DNA of 64,000 nucleotides from assembly GCA_037200525.1 (NCBI GenBank), contig JBBCGG010000001.1, positions 4,332,501 to 4,396,500 on the forward strand, written 5' to 3'. Below the pieces are notes generated by a model. That model was given only the letters and a program-made list of their open reading frames with translations, had not been told where the DNA came from and ran no database searches. A program made the translations under genes and the position numbers. Shown here one piece after another: positions 37,506 to 46,563 of the stretch. This DNA is from Methylocella sp. (GTDB taxonomy: Bacteria; Pseudomonadota; Alphaproteobacteria; Rhizobiales; Beijerinckiaceae). Position 1 is the first letter of the stretch, and the number at the start of each line of letters is the position of its first letter.

Positions 37506-37853
37506 ATGTTGCGCGTCGTTTTCGTTTTACTTTGCATGATAATCACCGCAATCAGCCCTGCGCTGGCGTCCGACAAGGACGATGCCATAGCGCGGGTCCG
37601 GCAAGCAATAGATGCATGGAACAAGGGCGACACGGCAGCCGTGACCCCTCACCTGATGCCTTCGCTCGTAATCATAGACGATCTCGCGCCCAACCATTTC
37701 CAGGGCGCTAATGCGGTGTCGGATTGGCTCGAAGCTTATGCCGCAGACCTCCGCGAAGAACGCGATCACGGACCCTTCAGAGCAGTTGTCCAAGCCATGG
37801 CTGGGCACCTTTTGCGGGACGAGATCGCCGCCGGATCTCATGATCGACGCTGA
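37506..37853 (+). CDS. SnoaL/NTF2-like secreted protein, possibly truncated
   Basis: A 115-residue protein with a signal peptide (MLRVVFVLLCMIITAISPALAS) and the first part of an NTF2-like fold: DDAIARVRQAIDAWNKGDTAAVTPHLMPSLVIIDDLAPNHFQGANAVSDWLEAYAADLREE. Family members are usually 140-160 residues, and the last 25 residues here (FRAVVQAMAGHLLRDEIAAGSHDRR) do not look like the rest of the fold. The end may be lost through a frame change. The function is unknown. Confidence 0.6.
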   Translation: MLRVVFVLLCMIITAISPALASDKDDAIARVRQAIDAWNKGDTAAVTPHLMPSLVIIDDLAPNHFQGANAVSDWLEAYAADLREERDHGPFRAVVQAMAGHLLRDEIAAGSHDRR

Positions 37854-38055
37854 TTCTCGCGGCTCAGCCCCATAGCGCTCGCCTTTGACGCGCGGCGCGC
37901 CCTCGCAGTCTAAAAACACCTCGGACGGCGTCTGGCGCTAAAGCGCTTGCCGCTCAGGGCTCGCGGGTGTTGTTACAATCATAACAAACTTGCCATGCGG
38001 CGTAACCACGACGTAACGCGGCCGCTCCCACTATGCTTGGCAACGGAGGCGCAAG

Positions 38056-38790
38056 ATGTACAGGCTCGTCATTTTTGATTTTGACGGCACCTTGGCCGAC
38101 AGTGGCGAGTGGGCGGCCCGCGCGCTGAATCGGCTGGCCGCTCGCTACGGCTTTCGCAGCGTGAGCGATGAAGAGATCGCGATGCTAAGAGGCCAGGACA
38201 CTCGTGCGGTGCTGCGGTATCTGGGCATTCGCGCTTGGAAGCTGCCGTTCATCGTCAAAGATATGCGCCGTCAAATGGCTGAGGAAACGCCCTTCATCCC
38301 CCTCTTTGAGGGAACGGAGGCCATGCTTCGGTCTCTGGTTGAACGCGGCATCGCGGTCGCCCTGGTCAGTTCCAACTCCGAGGATAATGTGCGTCGGATT
38401 CTTGGCGGCGACTGCGCTGCCCTCATTGGCTGTTACGAATGCGGCGCTTCGGTCTTCGGCAAGAAGTCCAAATTTCGACGCGTGCTCAGGCAGACAAGAG
38501 CCGCCAACTCGGAAGTTATCTGCATTGGCGATGAGGCTCGCGACATCGAAGCTGCGTCTGGCGCGGGATTGGCCTCCGGCGCAGTTACCTGGGGCTACGC
38601 CACGGCCGAATTTTTAGAGCGCCAACGCCCCACAATGTTGTTCGGCGAGATGAAGGAAATCGCGGAGAGGCTCTCCACCTGCGACAAACATTGGCGGGAC
38701 GGCGCGCTTAATGAGGGAGCGGCTCACATAGGTAATTCCAACAAAAGCAATTCATTCAATCCAGGCCTCCGAGCGGAGGCGGCTCAATAG
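38056..38790 (+). CDS. HAD-family phosphatase (Gph-like)
   Basis: A 244-residue hydrolase with all four HAD motifs: I VIFDFDGTLADS (nucleophile Asp8, acid Asp10), II VALVSSNS, III Lys in FGKKSKFRRVLRQT and IV CIGDEARDIEAASGAG. A helical cap lies between motifs I and II (residues 15-80), as in phosphoglycolate phosphatases. The C-terminal 35 residues are non-conserved. GGAGG precedes the ATG by 8 bases. Its substrate is unknown. It overlaps the convergent reductase gene by 7 bases. Confidence 0.87.
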   Translation: MYRLVIFDFDGTLADSGEWAARALNRLAARYGFRSVSDEEIAMLRGQDTRAVLRYLGIRAWKLPFIVKDMRRQMAEETPFIPLFEGTEAMLRSLVERGIAVALVSSNSEDNVRRILGGDCAALIGCYECGASVFGKKSKFRRVLRQTRAANSEVICIGDEARDIEAASGAGLASGAVTWGYATAEFLERQRPTMLFGEMKEIAERLSTCDKHWRDGALNEGAAHIGNSNKSNSFNPGLRAEAAQ

Positions 38791-39359
38791 GGCGTGCCTT
38801 TGGCGCGCTCCGCGCCGAGGGCGCGCGCATACCATTCGAGCTCTCCGAGAAAACGCGCCGCCCGCGGCGCAAACGCCGGGTCTCGAGCATGCCCCTCATC
38901 ATCAAACGCATTGCCGACGTTGGGCGCCGGCAGGATGCTTGGGATGCTTGGCATTCCAAGCTCGCTCAGCGTCATCCGCAATTGCATCGCCGCCCGGACG
39001 CCGCCGTAGGGGCCAGCCGAATAGCAAAGAATCGCGGATGGACGCCAAAAATACTCCTCCAGAAAGTGATCGAGCAGGTTTTTCAAGGCGGGAGGGATGC
39101 CGTTGTTATATTCGCCGCTGACAATTACAAAGGCGTCGGCTTTTCGGTAGATTCCCGCGAGCTCCTTTAAATTGGACGGCGCGTCGTCGCCATACTCCTT
39201 GTACATGCGGTCGAGCAAAGGCAATTGATAGACCATCGGGTCGATCAAAGTCGCCACATGGCCGCGGGCGGTAATCTGCGTTTCAATAAAGCGCGCGGCT
39301 TTGATGCCCTGACGCGCCGTTCTGACGGATCCGTAGAGAATGGCGATGTTCAGCGGCAT
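38784..39359 (-). CDS. NAD(P)H-dependent FMN reductase
   Basis: A 191-residue flavodoxin-fold reductase. The FMN phosphate loop GSVRTARQG is at residues 10-18, and YNNGIPPALKNLLDHF is the conserved flavin-contact loop of the NADPH:FMN/quinone reductase family (ChrR, YieF, ArsH relatives). GPYGGVRAAMQLRMTLSELGM follows. It could reduce quinones, FMN, azo dyes or metals; the context does not decide. It has no partner monooxygenase next to it. Confidence 0.87.
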   Translation of the reverse strand: MPLNIAILYGSVRTARQGIKAARFIETQITARGHVATLIDPMVYQLPLLDRMYKEYGDDAPSNLKELAGIYRKADAFVIVSGEYNNGIPPALKNLLDHFLEEYFWRPSAILCYSAGPYGGVRAAMQLRMTLSELGMPSIPSILPAPNVGNAFDDEGHARDPAFAPRAARFLGELEWYARALGAERAKGTPY

Positions 39360-40169
39360 TGAGTCCTCATGGCGAATGGCGCTCGCCGATTAGATAGCGC
39401 GGTATCCGTTCCGTCGACTCGCAAGACGCCGAATCCGAATAAAGGCAGAGTTTCGCATCCGCCTTCAAGCGTCAAGCAATGACGAGACGAGCCACCCGCA
39501 TTCGCTTCAATTCCGGAATGCATGAGCCGCATTGGAACGAGCTCTGAGGCCGATTGCGCCGACATCACTGAAGCCAGCTTTTATCGCCGCCTCAATCACG
39601 CCTTGGGTTCCAACGCGTCCGGCGCGGCGGCTGCGCGGTATGGAGGGAGGCCAGGGTTTGAATGCCATCCTCGGCGCCGTCTGCCACATCCCCACAAAAA
39701 AACGCCGCGCATCGCATACGACCCGAAGGACGCAGGATGACTGCGGCGTTACTAAAGTCGGGGGCCTGTCATTGGACCTAGCTAACCAAAGCAATTCCGG
39801 CGCCAATCCGAGCAACATGGGGACATCGCAACGCCAGCGCCCCTTCAAGAAAGGCCGTCTCCGGCTCAATAATCTTACGTTTTCAGAGACGTAGGAATTT
39901 TTGCGATGCGTCGCCGAGGCCCGCTCGCTTCTCGCCCAGATGGCGAGACGGAAAGATCTTCAAGTGCGGCGCCGCTCTGCTAGAGATCGATAGGCAACGG
40001 GCTTAGCCGCGACGGCGCTATTTTTAGGCGCATTGCTCAACCGACGCGCATGGTCCCCATAGCCTATTTCCTGGACATTCGAGCGCTGCAACTCGGCCAA
40101 TTTGCTTGCTCGACGGCATGAATTATGCGATGAGTTATATGTTCTCATTCAAGATGCGGTAATCAGGAC
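39360..40169. other. 810-bp region without a supported gene
   Basis: Overlapping frames exist on both strands (39507-39869 minus, 39532-39894 plus), but none has a recognisable domain, signal peptide or good ribosome site. It may be relic DNA; I see no clear IS ends or tRNA. Confidence 0.4.
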
Positions 40170-40421
40170 ATGTTCTCCAACAAGCTTATTCTAGCCGTAG
40201 TGGGACTGTGCTTGGGCGCTGTCGCTTTACCAGGCGCAGGCAATGCCAACTCACTTGGAACGGTTGACGGAATGCCTTTCTGGGGCATCCCCTACCCTTA
40301 CGGATTTGTCTATCGTCGGCCGCCGGCTGAATGCTACGAAATTCATCCGGTATATACGCCCGACGGCCCCCGCCTCGAACAGACATGGGTCTGCGGATCG
40401 CCTGTTTCAGCTCGGTATTGA
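40170..40421 (+). CDS. Small secreted protein of unknown function
   Basis: An 83-residue protein with a signal peptide (MFSNKLILAVVGLCLGAVALPGAGNA). The mature part is rich in Pro and Tyr with two Cys (GIPYPYGFVYRRPPAECYEIHPVYTPDGPRLEQTWVC), likely forming a disulfide in the periplasm. I do not recognise the family. A strong terminator follows 10 bases after the stop, supporting a real single-gene transcript. Confidence 0.65.
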   Translation: MFSNKLILAVVGLCLGAVALPGAGNANSLGTVDGMPFWGIPYPYGFVYRRPPAECYEIHPVYTPDGPRLEQTWVCGSPVSARY

Positions 40422-40430
40422 ATTGAGCGA

Positions 40431-40476
40431 TTCAAGCATCAAGAAGGATTCAATTCTTCTTGATGCTTGAATTTGT
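40431..40476 (+). terminator. Terminator with a 16-bp perfect stem
   Basis: TTCAAGCATCAAGAAG (40431-40446) pairs perfectly with 40456-40471 over a 9-base loop, followed by TTTGT. Ends the small secreted gene before it. Confidence 0.8.
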
Positions 40477-40943
40477 CTCGGAGACATTGCATCTCCGATG
40501 CGCTTTTGCTGAGATTTATCGCCGCCGACCCGAGCGGGTAGCGCACTGCTTTAGTATATTGGATGTAAATAAATTATTTAATTTGAGTTTGCCCTAATAA
40601 ATAAATGCCAGTCACATGAATTGGCATTAAATAAATCAGATTCTTTGGAGTTATCTCTGAACGCATGTGTTTCTGATAATTATTCCATAGAACTGTTATG
40701 TACTTCGACTGCGCATCAAACCGTTCTTCAACATGTGTTCATGCGTATTAGCTCCGCTCCGGCTTCAACGAAATTCTTAGGGAAGGATTGGGGGCAATAG
40801 CGCTCTTCGTCCTGCCGACAAAAGCAATATGCAATATACATTGATCATACGCGGCCAGGCTGCGGCAAGCTTAAGCGCTTAAGTGCTAAATCGCACATCT
40901 CAATCGAGATAAAAGCTTGGGTGTCTTGATGCTAGAATCGTAA
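40477..40943. promoter_or_regulatory. AT-rich upstream region of the exopolysaccharide kinase gene
   Basis: About 470 bp with no gene, far more AT-rich than its neighbours (for example TAAATAAATTATTTAATTTG near 40567). Such leaders often host silencing proteins (MucR or H-NS-like) and long regulated promoters. No clear operator was singled out. Confidence 0.5.
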
Positions 40944-40945
40944 AT

Positions 40946-43282
40946 GTGATATCGGACATTATTTATCCGATCAAGCCGTTAAGTGAGTTGACCAAAATGC
41001 TGCAGATCAACAAACGGGCTTCCATTTCCAACCACGATTCTCAAAAAAACGTGGCTCCGTTCCTTGATGTGCTTAATAATTCAGCCAGAATTATCAGACG
41101 GCAACTTCCGATCGTATCGGTAATTATATTTTGTTGTCTGGCTCTCGCCGCACTTTATCTGTTCATAACCCCGCCCAAATTCACGGCGACCGGGTCGATG
41201 GTCATCGATACCCGTAAAGTTCAAATACTGCAGCAGCAGCAGTCGGTGCTAGGCGACGTCCAGATCGACGCATCGACGGTTCAAACTCAAGTTGAGGTGT
41301 TGAAGTCGGAAAATGTAGCTCTATCGGTCATTCGAAAGCTTCATTTGATTGATGATCCCGAGTTCGTCCCTCCTGCCAACGGGCCAACGAAAGGTCTTTT
41401 TAGCTTTCTGTTCCCTTCGGCGACTTCAAGGCCAATGTCTGAATCCGAACGCGAGCAAATCGCGTTAGCCGCCTTTCAAGGGGGGCTCACGGTCAGTCGC
41501 GAGGGCCTGACTTATGTCATCGATCTCGGGTTCACGTCGCTGAACGCAGAAAAGTCCGCCCGGATCGTCAACACGCTGGTCGAGTCCTTCATAGAAGATC
41601 AACTCGACGCCAAATATCAGGCCGCCCGGCGCGCAGGCAATTGGTTGCTCGAACGCATCAAGGAATTGCGGGCGCAAGCGTCGGCGGCCGAGCGCGCCGT
41701 CATTGATTTCAAGCAGCAAAACAATCTGGTCGATACTGGCCCCATTGCGAATGGCCCGGCAAACGCCGCCAGAATGATCAACGATCAGCAGCTTTCCGAG
41801 GTCAGTAGCCAGTTGATCCTCGCCAGCGCGGCGACCGCGGAAGCAAAAGCGCGCCTTGACCGCATCACCACCGTGATGTCGCAAGATGTTGCGGACGCCT
41901 CATTGGCGGACGCTCTGAAGAATGAAGTAATCGTCAAATTGCGGCAGCAATATCTGGATCTCGCTCAACGCGAAGCGATTTTCGCACAAAAATATGGCGT
42001 CAACCATTTGGCGACGGTTAATTTGCGCACGCAAATGCAGGAGGTCAAACACAGCATCAGCGATGAAATGCGCAAGATAGCGGAAAGCTATAAGAGCGAC
42101 TACGAAATCGCCCGCGCGCGCGAACAAAGCCTCAAAAATAGCCTGGCCAACGCCGTCACCGAATCGCAAGCCATTGGTCCTGCCCGGGCGCAATTGAGGG
42201 AGCTCACGGCCAACGCGGATGCAGCGCGTACGCTCTATGACACCTTCCTGCAGCGTTATATGGAAGCGGTGCAGCAGCAGGACACGGTTCCGATCAGCGA
42301 AACCCGCATGATCAGCCCGGCTAATCCCCCCTTGAAGAAAAGCTCGCCCAAAGGAGCTCTCACTTTGCTGCTGGCGTTGGCTGGCGGCGGGATATTGAGT
42401 TTTGCGATCGCCTATCTGCGGGAAGTGTCCGATGGCGTTCTGCGCACCAGCGATCAAGTCGAGAGCACCCTGAATGTAAATTGTTTGGCTATGGCCCCCG
42501 CGCTCAAAATCGCTTCGAGCCGAGGCGAGGCCAAAGCCGCCGACGCCGAAGGTAAAATGGCGCCGACAGACGTTGATTTTCTGCGTTTTGTAGTTGATTC
42601 ACCCTTCTCGCGTTACGCCGAGGCCATTCGTTCGGTCAAGATCGCCGCCGATCTCAACGGCGCGCTGAAATCGCACAAGGTTATCGGCATTACGTCAACT
42701 CTGCCGAACGAGGGCAAATCTACGCTCTCGGCCAATCTCGCGCATCTTATTGCTGACGCCGGCGGCAATGTGATCCTTGTTGACGCCGATCTGCGCAGTC
42801 CCTCCCTATCGCGTTGGCTCGCCTCAGATGCGCCGGGCCTGATCGATGTCGTGATAGGCAATATTTCGCTCGATGCGGCCGTCACCACCCTTCCCTCCAC
42901 CAGATTGAACTTTTTGGCGGCGGGCGCGACGGCGAAGTTGCCTCATACGAACGAGATCCTCGCATCGGCCGCGATGAAAAATCTCATCGATTCCCTTCGG
43001 GTCAAATATGACTACATCATTGTCGACCTGTCGCCCGTGGCTCCAATCGTTGACGTTCGCGCGACGGGTCATATCATTGATACTTATGTCTATGTGATCG
43101 AATGGGGAAAGACGAAGGTCGACGTGATAGAGCGCGGGTTGTCCGAAGCTCAAGGGATATATGATCGCATGCTCGGCGTCGTCCTCAACAAGGTTGATAC
43201 TGCGGCCCAGAGTCGATACGAGCGCTATCACGGCAATCATTATTACCGGAAGTATTATTCCAAATACGGATATGTCGAATAG
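40946..43282 (+). CDS. Exopolysaccharide co-polymerase / bacterial tyrosine kinase (Wzc/ExoP type)
   Basis: A 778-residue inner-membrane protein. A Wzz domain with first helix (IVSVIIFCCLALAALYLFITP, about 56-76), a long periplasmic coiled-coil part (ERIKELRAQASAAERAVIDFKQQNNLVD) and a second helix near 470 (LTLLLALAGGGILSFAIAYL) are followed by a cytoplasmic BY-kinase: Walker A TLPNEGKSTLSANLAHL near 585 and Walker A' NVILVDADLRSPSLSRWL. The end is Tyr-rich, with eight Tyr in the last 22 residues, the autophosphorylation cluster controlling polymer length. No other polysaccharide genes are nearby. The start is a GTG; ATG at 40997 (MLQINKR) is an alternative. Confidence 0.9.
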   Translation: MISDIIYPIKPLSELTKMLQINKRASISNHDSQKNVAPFLDVLNNSARIIRRQLPIVSVIIFCCLALAALYLFITPPKFTATGSMVIDTRKVQILQQQQSVLGDVQIDASTVQTQVEVLKSENVALSVIRKLHLIDDPEFVPPANGPTKGLFSFLFPSATSRPMSESEREQIALAAFQGGLTVSREGLTYVIDLGFTSLNAEKSARIVNTLVESFIEDQLDAKYQAARRAGNWLLERIKELRAQASAAERAVIDFKQQNNLVDTGPIANGPANAARMINDQQLSEVSSQLILASAATAEAKARLDRITTVMSQDVADASLADALKNEVIVKLRQQYLDLAQREAIFAQKYGVNHLATVNLRTQMQEVKHSISDEMRKIAESYKSDYEIARAREQSLKNSLANAVTESQAIGPARAQLRELTANADAARTLYDTFLQRYMEAVQQQDTVPISETRMISPANPPLKKSSPKGALTLLLALAGGGILSFAIAYLREVSDGVLRTSDQVESTLNVNCLAMAPALKIASSRGEAKAADAEGKMAPTDVDFLRFVVDSPFSRYAEAIRSVKIAADLNGALKSHKVIGITSTLPNEGKSTLSANLAHLIADAGGNVILVDADLRSPSLSRWLASDAPGLIDVVIGNISLDAAVTTLPSTRLNFLAAGATAKLPHTNEILASAAMKNLIDSLRVKYDYIIVDLSPVAPIVDVRATGHIIDTYVYVIEWGKTKVDVIERGLSEAQGIYDRMLGVVLNKVDTAAQSRYERYHGNHYYRKYYSKYGYVE

Positions 43283-43429
43283 GACGCGGCCTCAAAGCGA
43301 CGCCCTTGCCGAACAAGGCGCCGCTCCGCTGGGCTGTTGCCGCTTCCGCCGTCGATTCCAGCGGGGGCGCGTAGCGTGCAGCGTGAACGCTCTCGAATCG
43401 TCTTTCTGCGCAGTCCGCTGGACAGAGCT

Positions 43430-44401
43430 TTAAAGATCGAGGACCAACGTTTCAGACCGGCTGCCTGAGCAACAGATCATCATCGTCTGGCGCCGGTCAT
43501 GCTCCTCGGGGCTTCGCACCGCGTCCTGGTGCAGCGGCCTGCCCGCCTTCACTATTGTCTCGCAAGCCCCGCAAATGCCCTGCTCGCAGGAATAGGGCGC
43601 ATCGATGCCGGCCGCGATTAGCGTGTTCAGAATGGTCTCGCCGCTCTGCACGCTGAGCTCGATGCCTGAGCGCGCCAGCTTGACGGTGAACGCGCCAGCA
43701 GACGGTTCGCCGGCGTTCCCTTTGAAGCGCTCGACGTGGATCAGAGCCGGCGGCAAGCTGCCGACGTTCGCCTCAAGTTCGGCGACCATCCGATCCGGTC
43801 CGCAACAATAAATCTCAGTCTCAAGGGAGGCCGAGCTTAGGGCGTCGGCGATGGACGGCCTGCTTTTCCGCCCTGGTTCGTCTCGATAATGCAGCGTCAC
43901 GCCCGGCCGGCCGCTGAGTTGCTTATGGAACAAGGCATGACTTTCGGAACGGCACCAGTAAATCAGCCTTACCTCTCGCCCCAGGTCGCACAGCCGCTCG
44001 AACATTGCGTAGATCGGCGTGATGCCGATGCCGCCGGCCAACAGCAGAGTTGCAGCTGCGCGCTCGTTCAACGGAAAGGCGTTGCGCGGAGCGCTGATGG
44101 TGAAGGTCATCCCAACGCGCGCCTGGTCGTGAAGCCACTGGGAGCCGCCGCGGCCGTCGGCTTCGCGCTTGACGGCGATGACGTAGCTGGTCGCCGTAGC
44201 GAGCGGCGTAAGCAGCGAATATTGCCGGATTAGTCCTATCGGCAGATGTAAATCGATGTGCGCGCCCGGTTTTGCGCCGGGAAGCGGACTGCCGTCGGGC
44301 CTCTCCAGCTCAAAGAGCAGCGCATCAGCCGCGCCATAGGTGACGCCCATCAAGCGAACGAGGATCCTTTCGTCCGCGCGACCAGCTTCAATGCGTGCCA
44401 T
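43430..44401 (-). CDS. Oxygenase reductase, phthalate-dioxygenase-reductase/VanB type
   Basis: A 323-residue electron-transfer protein with three domains: flavin-binding (GLIRQYSLLTPL), NAD-binding (LLLAGGIGITPIYAMFERL and CCGPDRMVAELE) and a C-terminal plant-type [2Fe-2S] ferredoxin with Cys272, Cys277, Cys280 (YSCEQGICGACET) and a final Cys near 310. It passes electrons from NADH to the Rieske oxygenase encoded just upstream, whose 3' end it overlaps by 14 bases, so the pair forms a two-component VanAB-like enzyme. Confidence 0.93.
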   Translation of the reverse strand: MARIEAGRADERILVRLMGVTYGAADALLFELERPDGSPLPGAKPGAHIDLHLPIGLIRQYSLLTPLATATSYVIAVKREADGRGGSQWLHDQARVGMTFTISAPRNAFPLNERAAATLLLAGGIGITPIYAMFERLCDLGREVRLIYWCRSESHALFHKQLSGRPGVTLHYRDEPGRKSRPSIADALSSASLETEIYCCGPDRMVAELEANVGSLPPALIHVERFKGNAGEPSAGAFTVKLARSGIELSVQSGETILNTLIAAGIDAPYSCEQGICGACETIVKAGRPLHQDAVRSPEEHDRRQTMMICCSGSRSETLVLDL

Positions 44402-45431
44402 AGGTCACGCCTTGCGTCTTCAGCCAGCTTCGATATTTCTGGCCCATGAGATCGCTGCGGTGGTGCAGCTCCTGACGCAGATCGACTGGAATGCGCTCAG
44501 GACGTTGCGTGTCGACGATGGCGCTATCCTGGGCATAAACTAAATCCTGTCGACGACGCACGTCGGCGTCCGAAGGCGACGGCGAAAAATTCATCGCGCA
44601 ACTGATGCGCACGATGCTCGTCACCTCATCGACGAGCTGGGCCGTCAGAAAGGTGCAGAACCGATCATTCTCGCTGCCTTCCGATTGGCGGGCGGGATCG
44701 GCGATAATGACGCGCTTTTTGAAATAGGCGACGAGCGGGCGAAGGCATTTGTAGGCGTAAAAGGCGATCACCGGCACTTCGCGGGGGTCCCCGTAAGGTT
44801 GGGTCACGCGCACTTCGGTCGACGCCAGGCCATCCTCGCTCTCCTGCACCTCGTAAGCAGTGATCGGGTCTGGCGAATCCAGAACGCCGTTAACCCCGGC
44901 ATGGACAAATGGAAAGTGGCTGGGATCAATGAAATTCTCGACGGCCCGATAGCCTGATCTGAATTTATAGGGCCCGCAAGAGACCTTCTTGTAGCTCTGA
45001 TCATCCCATTCTGGGAATGCAGGGACGCCGCGCGCCGGGACGCCGATGCAAACCCAGATAAAGCCATAACGCTCCTGCACGTGATGCACGAGGGCTTTCG
45101 CCTTTTTCATCGGCGGCTCAGTGGGGGCGGCCGGTATCAGCACGCATTGTCCTGCGCCATCGTAATTCCAGCCGTGATAAGGACAAATAACACGGTCGTT
45201 CTGAATTGACCCCTTAGACAATCGCGCGCCGCGGTGGATGCAAAGGTCCTCCCACACATGGAGCGCGCCGTTTGCGTCGCGCCATGCGACCAGATCGCGC
45301 TCAAGCAGAGTCACCAGCACGAGAGCGCCGGGCATTACATCCTCGGAGAAGCCAACGACGTGCCAGTCGTTGAGAAGCACGCTGTCCTGGCAGCCATCAA
45401 TGGCTGGTATGGTTGGCTTGACGTAATTCAT
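44388..45431 (-). CDS. Rieske non-haem iron oxygenase, oxygenase component (VanA-like)
   Basis: A 347-residue oxygenase. The Rieske [2Fe-2S] centre is bound by Cys64, His66, Cys83 and His86 (CIHRGARL...CPYHGWNYDGAG). The mononuclear iron site lies in YRAVENFIDPSHFPFVHAG (His172, His177, bridging Asp169). Family members demethylate aryl ethers or N-methyl groups, or hydroxylate or decarboxylate aromatics; the substrate cannot be read from sequence. AAGGAGA precedes the ATG. It is followed by its reductase and preceded by a GntR regulator on the same strand. Confidence 0.93.
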   Translation of the reverse strand: MNYVKPTIPAIDGCQDSVLLNDWHVVGFSEDVMPGALVLVTLLERDLVAWRDANGALHVWEDLCIHRGARLSKGSIQNDRVICPYHGWNYDGAGQCVLIPAAPTEPPMKKAKALVHHVQERYGFIWVCIGVPARGVPAFPEWDDQSYKKVSCGPYKFRSGYRAVENFIDPSHFPFVHAGVNGVLDSPDPITAYEVQESEDGLASTEVRVTQPYGDPREVPVIAFYAYKCLRPLVAYFKKRVIIADPARQSEGSENDRFCTFLTAQLVDEVTSIVRISCAMNFSPSPSDADVRRRQDLVYAQDSAIVDTQRPERIPVDLRQELHHRSDLMGQKYRSWLKTQGVTYGTH

Positions 45432-45461
45432 GGCCTCATCTCCTTGACCGATGGATCGCGA

Positions 45462-46211
45462 TCATTTCCCCTGGACCGCAGCCTCGGCGGCTGAGGTCGC
45501 GAGCGCCATTTGATGGAATGTGATCCGGCGAATCTCGACGCGCGACGTCTCGATATGCGCGCGGACGAGTCGCTCTGCGTCCTCTCCCCGGCGCGCCTCA
45601 AGGGCGCGCAGAATCGCGCCATGCTCTTCATATGTCGCGACGATCCGCGCGGGGCTGACAAAATCAAGGCGGCGGATTATGCGAATCCGGTCGGCGAGCC
45701 GATCATAGCAGCGCAGCATCTCGGCATTGCCGGCGAGGCCGACAAGCGTGCGGTGGAAGACTTCGTCCTCGCGCGCCGCCGCCTCGCCATCTCTCGACTG
45801 CTCCGACGCCGGCGCGCACCAGAAAGCGATCAGTTGAGACAGGTCAATTTTGGCGCTTTTCGCACAGAGGCGTCGGATGGCCACCGCCTCGATTTCAATG
45901 CGGAAATCATAGAGGTCCTCGTAGTAGCTGAGATCCAGAGGACGGACCTGCCAGCCGGAGTGGCCGTTGACGTGCTGTAGAAATCCCTCATGGGCGAGGA
46001 CATGCAAGGCAAGGCGCAGCGGCGTTCGGGAGACTTGAAGCATGGCCGCGAGTTCGTGCTCAGAATAGCGCTGGCCCGGCGGCATGCGGAATTCGAAAAT
46101 ATCGAGCTTTAGCCGCTCATAGACTTCCTTCGCCAATGTGCTCCGCTCGCCGCCCGGCGCGAGCGCCGCGGCTAATCCCGCAATGTTCAGCTGTTCAATG
46201 TGGTCAGTCAT
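45462..46211 (-). CDS. GntR-family transcriptional regulator (FCD subfamily)
   Basis: A 249-residue repressor. The N-terminal winged helix-turn-helix (STLAKEVYERLKLDIFEFRMPPGQRYSEHELAAMLQVSRTPLRLALHVLAHEGFLQ) is followed by an all-helical FCD ligand domain with metal-binding His (DFRIEIEAVAIRRL, EDEVFHRTLVGLAGN, YEEHGAILRALEARRGEDAERLVRAHIE). Position and type match VanR, the vanillate repressor of vanAB. It sits 30 bases upstream of the Rieske gene on the same strand, so probably controls itself and that operon through the palindrome at 46243. Confidence 0.9.
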   Translation of the reverse strand: MTDHIEQLNIAGLAAALAPGGERSTLAKEVYERLKLDIFEFRMPPGQRYSEHELAAMLQVSRTPLRLALHVLAHEGFLQHVNGHSGWQVRPLDLSYYEDLYDFRIEIEAVAIRRLCAKSAKIDLSQLIAFWCAPASEQSRDGEAAAREDEVFHRTLVGLAGNAEMLRCYDRLADRIRIIRRLDFVSPARIVATYEEHGAILRALEARRGEDAERLVRAHIETSRVEIRRITFHQMALATSAAEAAVQGK

Positions 46212-46242
46212 GATCGAGAGGGCCGCACTTGGAGCAATATAA

Positions 46243-46254
46243 TTGGGATCCCAA
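46243..46254. promoter_or_regulatory. VanR-like operator (TTGGGATCCCAA)
   Basis: A perfect 12-bp palindrome 32 bases upstream of the GntR start. It resembles the ATTGGATCCAAT site bound by VanR of Caulobacter, also an FCD-GntR protein controlling a VanAB oxygenase. Confidence 0.6.
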
Positions 46255-46563
46255 AAGGAATCCTAAAATGGAGACGGCTGTGAATTCATCTGAATTGCAA
46301 CGTGGGGTCAAGCGCAATCTGTAGGTTTCGGACAGCAGCAATCCCTTAAAACGAGACCGACTGACGAGGCCGCGACGTTGATTCTGCTCCTTCCGCGCGC
46401 GGCGGGCGCGTGGTAGGCAGAAACTCAGCACAGGCGGTCGATCGAGGCGCCGACAGGCGTCTGACGATCTAGGTCGCGAAGCGGATCGACGAGTCGGACT
46501 AGTCTTTCGAGCCGTCTTTTCAAGCCTCGGTCGGCTAGTCGGCCGCAGCGATCGGTAACGCCC
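46255..46563. other. Divergent promoter region between GntR and MarR genes
   Basis: No gene seen; it presumably holds the promoters of the leftward GntR-oxygenase operon and of the rightward MarR gene. Confidence 0.45.

Noticed and set aside
39507-39894. Overlapping about 120-residue frames on both strands
   Set aside because: Neither shows a family, signal peptide or ribosome site; could be relic DNA.
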